A stretch of 17,927 nt of DNA, taken from contig JBGSYN010000221.1 of assembly GCA_041750975.1 (NCBI GenBank), positions 1 through 17,927 of the forward strand. The letters run 5' to 3'. The translations under genes and the position numbers were made by a program. The notes under the pieces are model-generated. The model did not search any database and had not been told where the DNA came from. It worked only from the letters and a program-made list of their open reading frames with translations. The stretch comes from JBGSYN01 sp041750975. Its GTDB lineage: Bacteria > Pseudomonadota > Alphaproteobacteria > Geminicoccales > Geminicoccaceae. How positions within the stretch are numbered: position 1 is the stretch's first letter; every line of letters starts with the position of its first letter. Of this stretch, positions 1 through 8,387 are shown in pieces.

Positions 1-108
1 CGAATGATGCAGATAGGTGTAGCGCTCCTGCGCTTCGGCGGGTGTAACGGCTGCCGCAGCAACCAAACCCGAAACAAAAACGACGGACGCCAAAAGCCTC
101 TTGGTCAT
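1..108 (-). CDS. Exported protein, N-terminal fragment (runs off left edge)
   Basis: The first 36 codons of a leftward gene are visible. The start is ATG at 108-106, preceded by a strong ribosome binding site GGGAGG (complement of 114-119) with a 5-base gap. The peptide begins MTKRLLASVVFVSGLVAAAA and continues VTPAEAQERYTYLHHS. That is a textbook Sec signal peptide: two basic residues, a hydrophobic core, and an AxA-type cleavage site with likely cleavage after residue 26 (AEA|QE). There is no lipobox cysteine, so a soluble periplasmic or secreted protein is expected. Only about ten residues of the mature protein are present, too few to name a family. The high GC content matches the housekeeping part of the window rather than the neighbouring helicase gene, so this is probably resident chromosomal DNA. 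Confidence 0.75.
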   Translation of the reverse strand, partial: MTKRLLASVVFVSGLVAAAAVTPAEAQERYTYLHHS

Positions 109-339
109 GAATGCCTCCCTGAATGGCAATGTTCTGACCGCTGCAACCTAGCCTCCCATCACCAACGCGCAAGAAAAAATCGTATTATATGATTTTTTTT
201 GAGGAACATTCGGAATCGGTGGATACTCGATTCGGCGCATATTCGACCCTGCGCTTTAAAGGAGCGTAACCTTTTCTATTGATCCGCGTATCATCTTCGT
301 CGCATTTATCGATCTTGACACATTCTGATTTTAATATGG
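109..339. other. Intergenic region between exported-protein gene and helicase gene
   Basis: About 230 bases with no gene that I can support. The left end holds the ribosome binding site of the leftward gene. The middle holds an AT-only inverted repeat (174-198) and three ATTCGG/ATTCGA hexamers (208-213, 230-235, 241-246). These loosely recall the repeated ends of some IS21-type elements, but that is only an impression. Composition falls in GC from left to right, so the left border of the acquired segment probably lies here. I found no convincing promoter for the helicase gene. Confidence 0.5.
174..198. repeat. AT-rich inverted repeat
   Basis: AAAAAATC (174-181) and GATTTTTT (191-198) are perfect 8-base complements around a 9-base loop (182-190), and T continues to 200. 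It could act as a weak bidirectional transcription stop or a protein-binding site. The stem has only two G:C-containing steps, so it is not a strong intrinsic terminator. Confidence 0.4.
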
Positions 340-3300
340 TTGGCAACTGTGAATTCAAATGCATCTTCTCAGACGTTCCGGGCCGAGTGGACAGATCGAC
401 CCGATGACTTAGCGAAAAGACTGCAGCAACATCGAGCGCGTCTGCTTGATGCCACGAAGCGTAACGCACTCATCAATTTCCCATTGCGTCAGCATCGTCG
501 ATCCAAGCGCTTCGTAAGGGTAGTCGACGAGCTACCCGACATTCTTTTTGAGAGACTGTTGATAGCCGGGGGGCGCCCACTGCGCTTCAAAGGCCTCCCT
601 AAGGATGATCGCAATGAGCCCGTCGAAGAAAAGACAGCTGAATTCCGGAGTGCCCTGGAAGGGGCCCGACGAAATGACATCGATTATTTGGAAGCGCTGC
701 GAATGCCAGCACCGACAGAGGGAGCCGATACACTTTACGAACGAGTCGAGCGTGATCTTCGAAATCGCGTGCGTGCTAAGCTTGGCATGGCCCCGGCCGA
801 CGAAGATCGCGTGCTGACCGCCGAACAGGCCTCACGTGCACTAGGAATTAATCCGTCATTCGAACTGCCCGATCGACATTCCGGCTTTGAGCAAGCCGCT
901 CACCACGATGACTTTGTTCAAACACTACTCTTCGCAAATGAACTGCAGTCGAAATTGCTGGGGTTGTATTCGGAGACGCGCCGGCTGCTTGAAGAGCAGG
1001 GTGTCGCCGCGTTGTTCGCAATGTTTGGATGTGTCGAATGGTACGATGACGATCAATGCTCAGGCCAACCTCATTATGCGCCCATGCTGTTGCTGCCGGT
1101 TGAATTGGAGAGAAAGCTTCATCAAGGTGCCTACACCTTTTTTCTCAGCGGAAGTGATCGTGACAATTCCGCGCTGAATCGTTGCTTTGATCAGTTGCTG
1201 CTTCAACAATTTGGTCTCAAGCTCCCAGATCTTTCGGACAACGATAGTGCGCGACCTGAGGCATACTTTGACACGGTGGAGGGCTGGCTTGCGCGGCACA
1301 AGCCGAAATGGAAGCTGCGCCGTTATGTACAGGTCGGAATCCTTCATTTTTCACGCTTGGTCATGTATGAGGATCTCGATCCGTCAAAATGGGATGGGGG
1401 TCTTACGGCAGACACCGCATTTGGCAAGCTGATGCGTGGCGATCCTTCTGAGGATCGATGGCATGGCCCGGAAACACCTCAGGAATTCAAGACGGAACAT
1501 CCCACTCCACCGCTTGTTACGGACAGTGACGCCTCCCAATTCTCCGTAATAAAAGACGCACTTTCAGGGGAAAATCTTGCTGTTGAGGGTCCACCAGGAA
1601 CTGGCAAATCTCAGACTATCGCCAACCTGATCGCAGCGGCATTAGCGGCCAACAAGACGGTGCTTTTTGTAGCCGAAAAAATGGCCGCCCTTGAAGTCGT
1701 TTATAGCAGACTTTCATCGGCGGGCCTTTCAGAATTCTGTCTCAACTTACATGGGACCTCTGCGCGAAAGACCGAGGTATTGGGCTCGCTCAAGAAACGG
1801 CTCGAGCTACCAAGATCTCGGCTGTCGGACACTCAATCCGACGCGATAGACGAACGCGGCAAATCTGAAAGTCGGCTGAATTCCATTGCAAGTACGATGG
1901 GCGAAACTCTAGGCCCGGACCATGAGACAATCCATCATATTCTCTTTCAAGCTCGTCGAACCGCCGATCTTGCCGAAGATCGATCTCCCGAACGACTCCG
2001 GCAGCTCGAGCACATTTGCGATATGCCACGACGAGAGCACGAAAATTTCTACGAACAGTTGCAATTGCTGCAGCAAAATCGGGATCGAGTTCAAAGCCAG
2101 GAGGGATCAAATGGACACCCTCTGAAGGGTATCGAACGACCCGCACTTGATCCTTTTGTCATAGAAGAGATTGAAAAGTCGGTCGAATCTGCCCTTGTAA
2201 CAACAAAAATGTTCGTTCAATGCCTCCAGTCTTTGCCGATGTGCGACGAAGCCACATTAGAAGCATTAAGGCCTAATTTAAAGCATATTGCTGATCTACC
2301 TGATGAACTGGGTTCGACAGAGTTACATGTTATAAATAAAATAAGTGAGGAGATACCACGTCGTTGTTTGTCCGACTTCGTGACCAGTGTCAAACAGCTA
2401 GCTAATATTGCTGGTGGCCGTACCATTGCGGTTGATGAAGAGTTTTTATTTCAAAATTGGCATTCTATTGAGTCTATTGCTAGTTCCGATAATATGTTCT
2501 TACCACCATGCACTAAGATGCACGATGTTCCCGTTATCATATTGCGCATTGATGATCAGCTAGAAATATTTGAGGATATTCATTTGTTGATCAAGCGTAT
2601 TAGCTCCGCTTTGTCTATTTCTGATGGGCTATTGGGTGCAGAGATCCACTCTATCGTAAAAATACTCGAATTTGCTCAGGAATTGCCAAATGAAGCTATT
2701 GCCTTTCTCAAGCGTGGATCGATGGACGATCGTGATTATCAAGTCGTCAAGGACCTTAGCATCGCAGCCGCCGAACTCCGTCAAGAGCGGAAAACTCTAG
2801 AAACCTTTTTTGAACTCGGGGCGCTTCCCCGGGACCATGATGGTCTAATTGAGCTTGCGGATACAATAGAAAGCACTGGCCTGTTCACTCTACTTTCTCC
2901 GCGTGTTCGTCGCGCCCGCGCGATTCTTAAGAATGCATCAATAAAAGCTGTTCCGAGAGACGCGCAAAAAATGCGGGCGCTTGTAGAACGGGTTATCTCG
3001 CATCGCCGTGCCGTTGATGGTCTTGAGGCAAGAGCACACCGAGAAGGTTTGAGCGGCATTCTCGGCGTTCCATCAAGAGGTATATTCTCCGACTTTAACG
3101 CCTGGATTGCCGCAAGAGACTACTTGAACAGACTTGGCGAGGAATCTCTCCATGTTTCGCCAGAAATCCGGACTTATTTCGGACAGATCGACCTTCGACT
3201 AAAAAACCTCCTGATTTCGCCAGAGGTTCGGCTATCAATAATCAAACTTCAACAAAATATCGGTAGCTTGGACAATCTAGCGTCACTCGATCATCTGGAA

Positions 3301-5922
3301 TCTACGCTCGTCGGATATAGAACCCAGCGCAAAGAATTGGAAAAGCTGCACAGATTTTTGGTAAGTGCAGGAGTAAGAGATGATCTTACTATCACTTCAC
3401 TTAAATCTGAAGTTTATGCTCGGGTAACTTACCTAGAGAAGAGAACACGTATTGAAGCTCACCAAGCTAAGAGTATACTCGGTCAATTGTTTAATGGTCT
3501 CGATACCTCTGTTGAAACAATAGATAGATTGCTGCATCTAAGTTCGGTTTTTGATGGACTGGGCATATTACGGAGTGGACAATATCCACAGCTTACACCA
3601 GATCGGTATGAGGCGATAAGGCCCCTATTGTATCAATTCGAGACGCGATTCGGCGACGCCGAGAGTGCGTTACGCAAATTTGTTGAAGTAGCGGCAGTCA
3701 ACGAACAGGATTTTGTTGGCGCAATGCTCGAGGTCACGCCCCTGACCATGGTAGTTGATCGGCTTGAATGGTGTCACACGCATAGCGAAGCTTTGAGCAA
3801 TTGGGGACAATTTCTGGCCGTAAAGCGTTCAATGCCGGACCGACTAGCATCTCTGGGCAATGCAGTTGCTGATGGCCAATTCCGGGCCGACGAAGCGATA
3901 ACGCTATTTGAGGCCGGACATTATCGTGGACTTGCGCGCATTGCCTATCAACGATACCCAATCCTCGTAGATGTCAGCGCCTCAGCGGTCGAAACTTGGC
4001 GCGAAAATTTCTGTGCGCTCGATCGAGAAGCGCTTCGGATTGCTCAGAAAGAAATACAAAGTCAGTTGAAGAAGCGTCGTGTGCCGGAGGGGGTCGTATC
4101 CAGTCGGGCTGGGGATCGTACCGAACTTCAATTACTTCGACACGAAATTTCAAAGTCTAAAAACCATCGTCCGATCAGAGACCTTTTTAGGCGAGCGCAA
4201 GGCGCTATTTTCGCTCTCACACCCTGCTTATTGATGAGCCCGATGGCCATCGCTCAGTTTCTCCCGCGAACGTCAAACCTCGTTGACCTCGTAGTTATTG
4301 ATGAGGCTTCGCAAATGCGCCCAGAGGATGCGCTGGGCGCAATATTGCGAAGCCGTCAAGCCGTGATTGTTGGAGATCCCAAACAACTTCCGCCAACCAG
4401 CTTTTTCACCCGTGATGGCGAAGTCACGAAAGATGATGATGAAGATGATGATGACGCCGACGATATGGAGTCAATTCTCGACAAGGCGATATTGGCATTT
4501 CACCCGCCGCGTAGGCTGCGCTGGCACTATCGTTCGAAACACCCGTCTTTGGTGGCCTTCTCAAATCGCGAGTTTTATGATCGGGACTTAATCTTATTCC
4601 CATCCCCTATTCAGGATTCTAGTGAATTAGGCATAAGCTTACGATATGTTCCGGATGGAAAGTACAGAAAGAGTATAAATCCGAGAGAAGCAGAATGTAC
4701 TCTCGAAGTTCTTCAAAAACATATATTACGCTATCCAAACGAAAGCGTCGGCATAGTAGCCTTGAACCAAGCTCAAGCCGAATTTATTCGAATGCAGCTA
4801 GAACACTTGCGTGCAACCAATGAAAACTTCAGGAAATTTCTTGATCGTTTTGATGATGGGCTAGAGCCCGTATTTGTCAAAAATCTAGAAAATGTTCAGG
4901 GAGATGAGCGCGAAGCAATTATCATCTCAACGGTTTATGGACCTGATCCGGAAATCGGTAAGGTGTATCAACGGTTCGGCCCGATCAATCGTAGTACAGG
5001 GTGGCGACGACTGAATGTGCTCATTACTCGAGCTCGAAATCGTCTTCACGTTGTGACATCAATGCGATCGACCGATATTTTCGTTGGTGAACGTAGCTCG
5101 CGGGGCCTTCGCGCATTGCGCAACTATTTTGAATTCGTCGAGACCGGAAGGCTTCCGCAATCAGCGAATGACGAGAGACGGGAACCGGAAAGTCCATTTG
5201 AGTTCGAGGTTATGGGGGCGCTTCAAGCATTGGGTTACGAGGCGGTGCCACAAATCGGGGTTGAAGGTTTCTTCATTGATCTCGCAGTCGTGGACCCGAA
5301 TTGCAGGGGACGCTTTTTGCTCGGGATCGAATGCGACGGTGCCACGTATCACTCAAGCCGTGATGCCCGGGAACGTGACCGATTGAGACAAGATATACTG
5401 GAGAGGCTTGGTTGGAGTATTCATAGGATATGGTCAACGGATTGGTTTAGACACAAAAACATAGAGATCGAGCGGCTTCAAGAAGCGATCGGGCAACGAT
5501 TAGCCGAATTGGAACTCAGCGACAGAGCTCGGCTTCAAGCGTCAATCGGGTCTGAAGATGAAGACCCGATGCAAGATTTAAGCGGATCTGCGACCACTGA
5601 AGCAGTTGCGTCAGGCCCCAGGCCAGGTGACGGGGAGGCTATTGCTAGGCGGGACGAAAATTGGAGTTCATCTCAGATACGTGCCCAGGTTGGCGATCAA
5701 ATTACTGTTGAAAAGCTCTTCGACGACCATGGTACGATGCGATTTCGTCTCAGTGACACGGCAAACGATCCCGACAGTGGAGTAATCAGTGTCGTAAGGC
5801 CTCTCGGTCAGGCGATCTTAAATGCAGAAGAAGGAGAGGAAGTCGAGTACGAAGTTGGTGTCTATCTTCGGAAAATTCGCGTGATATCAATCCTACGGCA
5901 ACAGCAAAACCTTCCTGCTTAG
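340..5922 (+). CDS. Giant DUF4011 / SF1 helicase / Vsr-like nuclease with GreA-C-like tail (candidate defence protein)
   Basis: This encodes 1860 residues. A stop at 316-318 rules out a longer form. The first usable start is TTG at 340 (GTG at 349 is possible), with no clear ribosome binding site.
Seen in order: a DUF4011-type N-terminus with LLDATKRNALINF at 35-47; Walker A GPPGTGKSQ at 417-425; a long middle part (about 470-1280) without recognisable motifs; helicase motif II DEAS at 1321-1324, followed by GDPKQLPPT; an acidic run at 1365-1375; HYRSKH at 1396-1401; NVQGDER at 1518-1524; and NVLITRAR at 1559-1566. A Vsr-like/MTES_1575-type nuclease follows with E1621/E1623, D1647 and E1664-x-D1666. 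Residues 1784-1856 resemble the GreA/GreB C-terminal domain.
The family belongs to UvrD/Upf1-like SF1 helicases, and relatives are often reported in defence islands. By inference it is an ATP-driven translocase that cuts nucleic acid. The gene stands alone and is poorer in GC than its neighbours, which suggests transfer. Confidence 0.9.
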   Translation: MATVNSNASSQTFRAEWTDRPDDLAKRLQQHRARLLDATKRNALINFPLRQHRRSKRFVRVVDELPDILFERLLIAGGRPLRFKGLPKDDRNEPVEEKTAEFRSALEGARRNDIDYLEALRMPAPTEGADTLYERVERDLRNRVRAKLGMAPADEDRVLTAEQASRALGINPSFELPDRHSGFEQAAHHDDFVQTLLFANELQSKLLGLYSETRRLLEEQGVAALFAMFGCVEWYDDDQCSGQPHYAPMLLLPVELERKLHQGAYTFFLSGSDRDNSALNRCFDQLLLQQFGLKLPDLSDNDSARPEAYFDTVEGWLARHKPKWKLRRYVQVGILHFSRLVMYEDLDPSKWDGGLTADTAFGKLMRGDPSEDRWHGPETPQEFKTEHPTPPLVTDSDASQFSVIKDALSGENLAVEGPPGTGKSQTIANLIAAALAANKTVLFVAEKMAALEVVYSRLSSAGLSEFCLNLHGTSARKTEVLGSLKKRLELPRSRLSDTQSDAIDERGKSESRLNSIASTMGETLGPDHETIHHILFQARRTADLAEDRSPERLRQLEHICDMPRREHENFYEQLQLLQQNRDRVQSQEGSNGHPLKGIERPALDPFVIEEIEKSVESALVTTKMFVQCLQSLPMCDEATLEALRPNLKHIADLPDELGSTELHVINKISEEIPRRCLSDFVTSVKQLANIAGGRTIAVDEEFLFQNWHSIESIASSDNMFLPPCTKMHDVPVIILRIDDQLEIFEDIHLLIKRISSALSISDGLLGAEIHSIVKILEFAQELPNEAIAFLKRGSMDDRDYQVVKDLSIAAAELRQERKTLETFFELGALPRDHDGLIELADTIESTGLFTLLSPRVRRARAILKNASIKAVPRDAQKMRALVERVISHRRAVDGLEARAHREGLSGILGVPSRGIFSDFNAWIAARDYLNRLGEESLHVSPEIRTYFGQIDLRLKNLLISPEVRLSIIKLQQNIGSLDNLASLDHLESTLVGYRTQRKELEKLHRFLVSAGVRDDLTITSLKSEVYARVTYLEKRTRIEAHQAKSILGQLFNGLDTSVETIDRLLHLSSVFDGLGILRSGQYPQLTPDRYEAIRPLLYQFETRFGDAESALRKFVEVAAVNEQDFVGAMLEVTPLTMVVDRLEWCHTHSEALSNWGQFLAVKRSMPDRLASLGNAVADGQFRADEAITLFEAGHYRGLARIAYQRYPILVDVSASAVETWRENFCALDREALRIAQKEIQSQLKKRRVPEGVVSSRAGDRTELQLLRHEISKSKNHRPIRDLFRRAQGAIFALTPCLLMSPMAIAQFLPRTSNLVDLVVIDEASQMRPEDALGAILRSRQAVIVGDPKQLPPTSFFTRDGEVTKDDDEDDDDADDMESILDKAILAFHPPRRLRWHYRSKHPSLVAFSNREFYDRDLILFPSPIQDSSELGISLRYVPDGKYRKSINPREAECTLEVLQKHILRYPNESVGIVALNQAQAEFIRMQLEHLRATNENFRKFLDRFDDGLEPVFVKNLENVQGDEREAIIISTVYGPDPEIGKVYQRFGPINRSTGWRRLNVLITRARNRLHVVTSMRSTDIFVGERSSRGLRALRNYFEFVETGRLPQSANDERREPESPFEFEVMGALQALGYEAVPQIGVEGFFIDLAVVDPNCRGRFLLGIECDGATYHSSRDARERDRLRQDILERLGWSIHRIWSTDWFRHKNIEIERLQEAIGQRLAELELSDRARLQASIGSEDEDPMQDLSGSATTEAVASGPRPGDGEAIARRDENWSSSQIRAQVGDQITVEKLFDDHGTMRFRLSDTANDPDSGVISVVRPLGQAILNAEEGEEVEYEVGVYLRKIRVISILRQQQNLPA

Positions 5923-5945
5923 TTTGGGCCTTATTTCATTCACAT

Positions 5946-6328
5946 TCAGCGAGCGGGGATTGTGGCGAGAGTTACCCTTTCACTGAAGATCAATGGTAGA
6001 TTTTCATAACGCATCGCAGCGGCGCACGAATCCTTCAGACGGCCGATCTCGGCTTCGATGCATCCGCGTTTCGGATTTCGGTCTACATGGGATCGATCAG
6101 ACCATCTACGCGGGACCAGAGCCCAGCTTCGCCACTGCGGGGTGTGTCCATCCAAAGCGGGCCGTTCGCGGATACGAAAACGTGCCGGGCTATCGATCTA
6201 TTGTCGTAGCATAAATCTGAAAAATGGCGCTCACGGTCGGGAGATCGTGCCCTGCCGGCCTCTTCAATCAGCGCAAGGGCACTGGACCGCTCGATCACGC
6301 GGGCGCACAACGGCCGCAGCGTCTTCAC
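5946..6328 (-). pseudogene. Degenerate IS5-family-like transposase remnant
   Basis: On the minus strand, bases 6071-5946 encode KRGCIEAEIGRLKD, then AAAMRYENLPLIF and VTLA, then a stop. This matches the C-terminal end of IS5-family transposases, whose hallmark is R..IE..IGRLKD.R..A.RY.KL...F, where the glutamate is catalytic. A different minus frame (6328-6083, GTG start, 81 codons) contains YDNRSIARHVFVSANGPLW and then SGEAGLWSRVDGL. That resembles the earlier DNR...G.PWRDLP...AG.W.R...L part of the same family. The catalytic aspartates and most of the middle are gone, so it is a frameshifted, internally deleted relic. I found no convincing terminal inverted repeats. The C-terminal match is fair; the upstream match is tentative. 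The region also serves as the 429-base gap between the helicase and cyclase genes, and no clear promoter was seen in it. Confidence 0.5.
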
Positions 6329-6351
6329 AAACCGGAATTCAGCCGCGGGCG

Positions 6352-8355
6352 ATGCGTTATCTGCCGAAAAAAATCGGGCTTGGCTCAGCCATCGTCGCCG
6401 TTGTTCTGGGTGGCGTCATCGTCTCGTCGTTGCTGGTCCATGTGACCTGGTGGCGAACGGCGCGCGTGGTGAGTGACGACCTCGTCGATACCCTGTCATC
6501 CGGCATTACCCGCAATGTTCGCCGTTCCTGGTGGGACCGGGTGATTGATGTGCAATCACTCACCCAGACCGTGGGCGATCTTTTGGATGAGGCGGAGGTG
6601 TCGCTCGAGACCGTCACGGTCGTCCTGACGGCCAGCCGCTATGCCGGTGCCATCAAGTGGATGGTTCTGGTGGGTCCGGACGGCTCGATCGTTGCGGCCG
6701 AACATCCGACGCCGGATACGGTGAGGTTGATCCGTGCAACGGCCGACGGCACCGCCACCATCCTCGAGGCAATGCATCGATCCGGCGAGTCGATGGCGCC
6801 AGGAGAGCTTCCTGCGGGCGATCGTCTCGTGGTCCATGGTCAGGGCTGGGTCGAGGCCGCGGCAACGCTCGATCAGCCGCGCTGGCTCGATGTCGAGGTC
6901 ACGCCGGATGGGAACGAGCGAGGCATTGCCTACGTGATGACGACGCAGCGTGGCGTACTGGCCTCGATCCTGGGTTATGATCGTTTCGCCAGTCTCCTGG
7001 GCTCGATTCCGGTGGCCGAGACCGGTCGGTCCTATGTCCTCGGCCCGGACGGCAGAATTGTGATCAAATCGGTTCGAGATGGTCCAGAGCCCATGGCGGA
7101 ACTTGACGCCGTGGCGCGCGCGGCCGGTGAACGAATTGCCGCCCGGCCCGCCGCTGGCCTGAACATCGAAGAGAAAGCGCGGCTCTGGGTCGACGGCGAG
7201 CGTTACGCTGTGGGCCTCACACCGCTTTGGTTCCAGGGCTGGCAGCTGGCGATCATCATCCCCGAGGCGGAATTCCTGGATGAGATCGATCGGACTATTC
7301 TCCGGGTGGTTTTAGGTCTCGCGTTCTTTCTGTTCACGGCAGGCGTAATCGTTGCGGTCTTCGCCCGGCGTTTCATTGCCGATCCCGTTGGCAGGATCGC
7401 CGACGATCTGCGCCTGGTCGAGCACTTCGAGCTCGAGGAGATTCCGCATCGGCCTTCGATCATCGCCGAAATCGACCGGTTGTCCGCAGCGATCCGCGGG
7501 ATGGCGGCGGGGCTCGCCGATTTTGGCAAGTTCATCCCTTTGGAACTAGTGCGCTCGCTGGTCACCGGAGGGCATCGCGCCGAACCGGGCGGCGAGCGCC
7601 GCGAACTCACCGTGCTATTTGCCGATCTCGCCGGCTTTACGAGCCTTTCCGAGCGTCTGGGCGACAAGGTCGTGCCCATCGTCTCGAGTTATCTCGAGCT
7701 CGCCAGCGGCGCTGTTGAAGAAGAGGGTGGCACAGTCGACAAGTTCATAGGCGATGCGGTCATGGCATTCTGGGGCGCGCCCTTGCGCATCGACGATCAG
7801 GCCCTGCGAGCCTGCCGTGCGGCCCTGGCGATCGCGGCCGGGATGGACGCAGCAGCGGCCCGCGGCGAGCCCTTGGGCGAACTCCGGGTCCGGGTCGGTC
7901 TCCATACGGGGCCCGCCATTGTCGGCAATGTCGGCTCGGCGCGCCGGCTTAACTACACGGCTTTGGGGGACACGGTGAACCTCGCCAGCCGGCTTGAATC
8001 CGTGAACAAAATCTATGGGACCAAGATCCTCTTGAGTGCCGAGACCCGGAAGCAGACGGAAGGGGCGATTCTGACCCGCGAGATCGACGCGGTCACTGTC
8101 TACGGTCGAAAGGAGCCGGTGCGGATCTATGAGATTATCGGGCGGGCTGATGCCGAAACATCGACTCTCCACCGGAGCTATGCCGAAGCCCTCGCACTTT
8201 ATCGCGAGCGCCGCTTGGCCGAGGCGCGAGATTTGGTTCAGGTGCAGGCTGAAAAGGATGGTCCTTCACGTTGGCTGGCCGCGCGCTGCATCGAACTCGA
8301 GGCCAACCCGCCCGCGCCGGACTGGCAGCCGGTAACCAATCTCGATTCCAAGTAG
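6352..8355 (+). CDS. Membrane class III adenylate cyclase with periplasmic sensor (dCache/HAMP-like)
   Basis: This is a 667-residue protein predicted to make cyclic AMP from ATP at the inner membrane. I chose the ATG at 6352 because the protein then begins MRYLPKKIGLG followed directly by a hydrophobic helix (about 9-30). The open frame upstream has transposon-relic composition.
Layout: transmembrane helix 1, a periplasmic part of about 280 residues with dCache-like features (GPDGRIVIKS), transmembrane helix 2 (about 317-338), a HAMP-like linker, the cyclase domain (about 415-590), and a tail with a TPR-like helical pair. Catalytic residues are intact: metal-binding D425 (FADLAGFT) and D468 (DKFIGDAVMAFWG), purine-selecting K464 and D540 (ALGDTVN), and N543 and R547. 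The K/D pair points to ATP rather than GTP. The ligand sensed cannot be told. The gene stands alone and converges on a lipoprotein gene. Confidence 0.9.
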   Translation: MRYLPKKIGLGSAIVAVVLGGVIVSSLLVHVTWWRTARVVSDDLVDTLSSGITRNVRRSWWDRVIDVQSLTQTVGDLLDEAEVSLETVTVVLTASRYAGAIKWMVLVGPDGSIVAAEHPTPDTVRLIRATADGTATILEAMHRSGESMAPGELPAGDRLVVHGQGWVEAAATLDQPRWLDVEVTPDGNERGIAYVMTTQRGVLASILGYDRFASLLGSIPVAETGRSYVLGPDGRIVIKSVRDGPEPMAELDAVARAAGERIAARPAAGLNIEEKARLWVDGERYAVGLTPLWFQGWQLAIIIPEAEFLDEIDRTILRVVLGLAFFLFTAGVIVAVFARRFIADPVGRIADDLRLVEHFELEEIPHRPSIIAEIDRLSAAIRGMAAGLADFGKFIPLELVRSLVTGGHRAEPGGERRELTVLFADLAGFTSLSERLGDKVVPIVSSYLELASGAVEEEGGTVDKFIGDAVMAFWGAPLRIDDQALRACRAALAIAAGMDAAAARGEPLGELRVRVGLHTGPAIVGNVGSARRLNYTALGDTVNLASRLESVNKIYGTKILLSAETRKQTEGAILTREIDAVTVYGRKEPVRIYEIIGRADAETSTLHRSYAEALALYRERRLAEARDLVQVQAEKDGPSRWLAARCIELEANPPAPDWQPVTNLDSK

Positions 8356-8387
8356 CGGCGCGTCGACACCCTGGAAGAAGAACGTCT

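Noticed and set aside
315..337. TTGACA at 315-320 with TAATAT at 332-337 as a helicase promoter
   Set aside because: The spacer would be only 11 bases and the start would fall downstream of or on the start codon. No suitable -10 lies at 16-18 bases.
336..410. ATG at 336 as the helicase start
   Set aside because: It is in a different frame and reaches a stop after 23 codons. The DUF4011 block is in the TTG 340 frame.
4432..4464. GAT-rich tract (Asp/Glu run) as a microsatellite of interest
   Set aside because: An acidic linker at this place, between motif III and motif IV, is common in this helicase family as I recall it. The tract is not a perfect repeat.
6058..6351. 98-codon N-terminal extension of the adenylate cyclase
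   Set aside because: The extension has no domain, overlaps the transposase relic, and would bury the membrane helix that follows the ATG at 6352.
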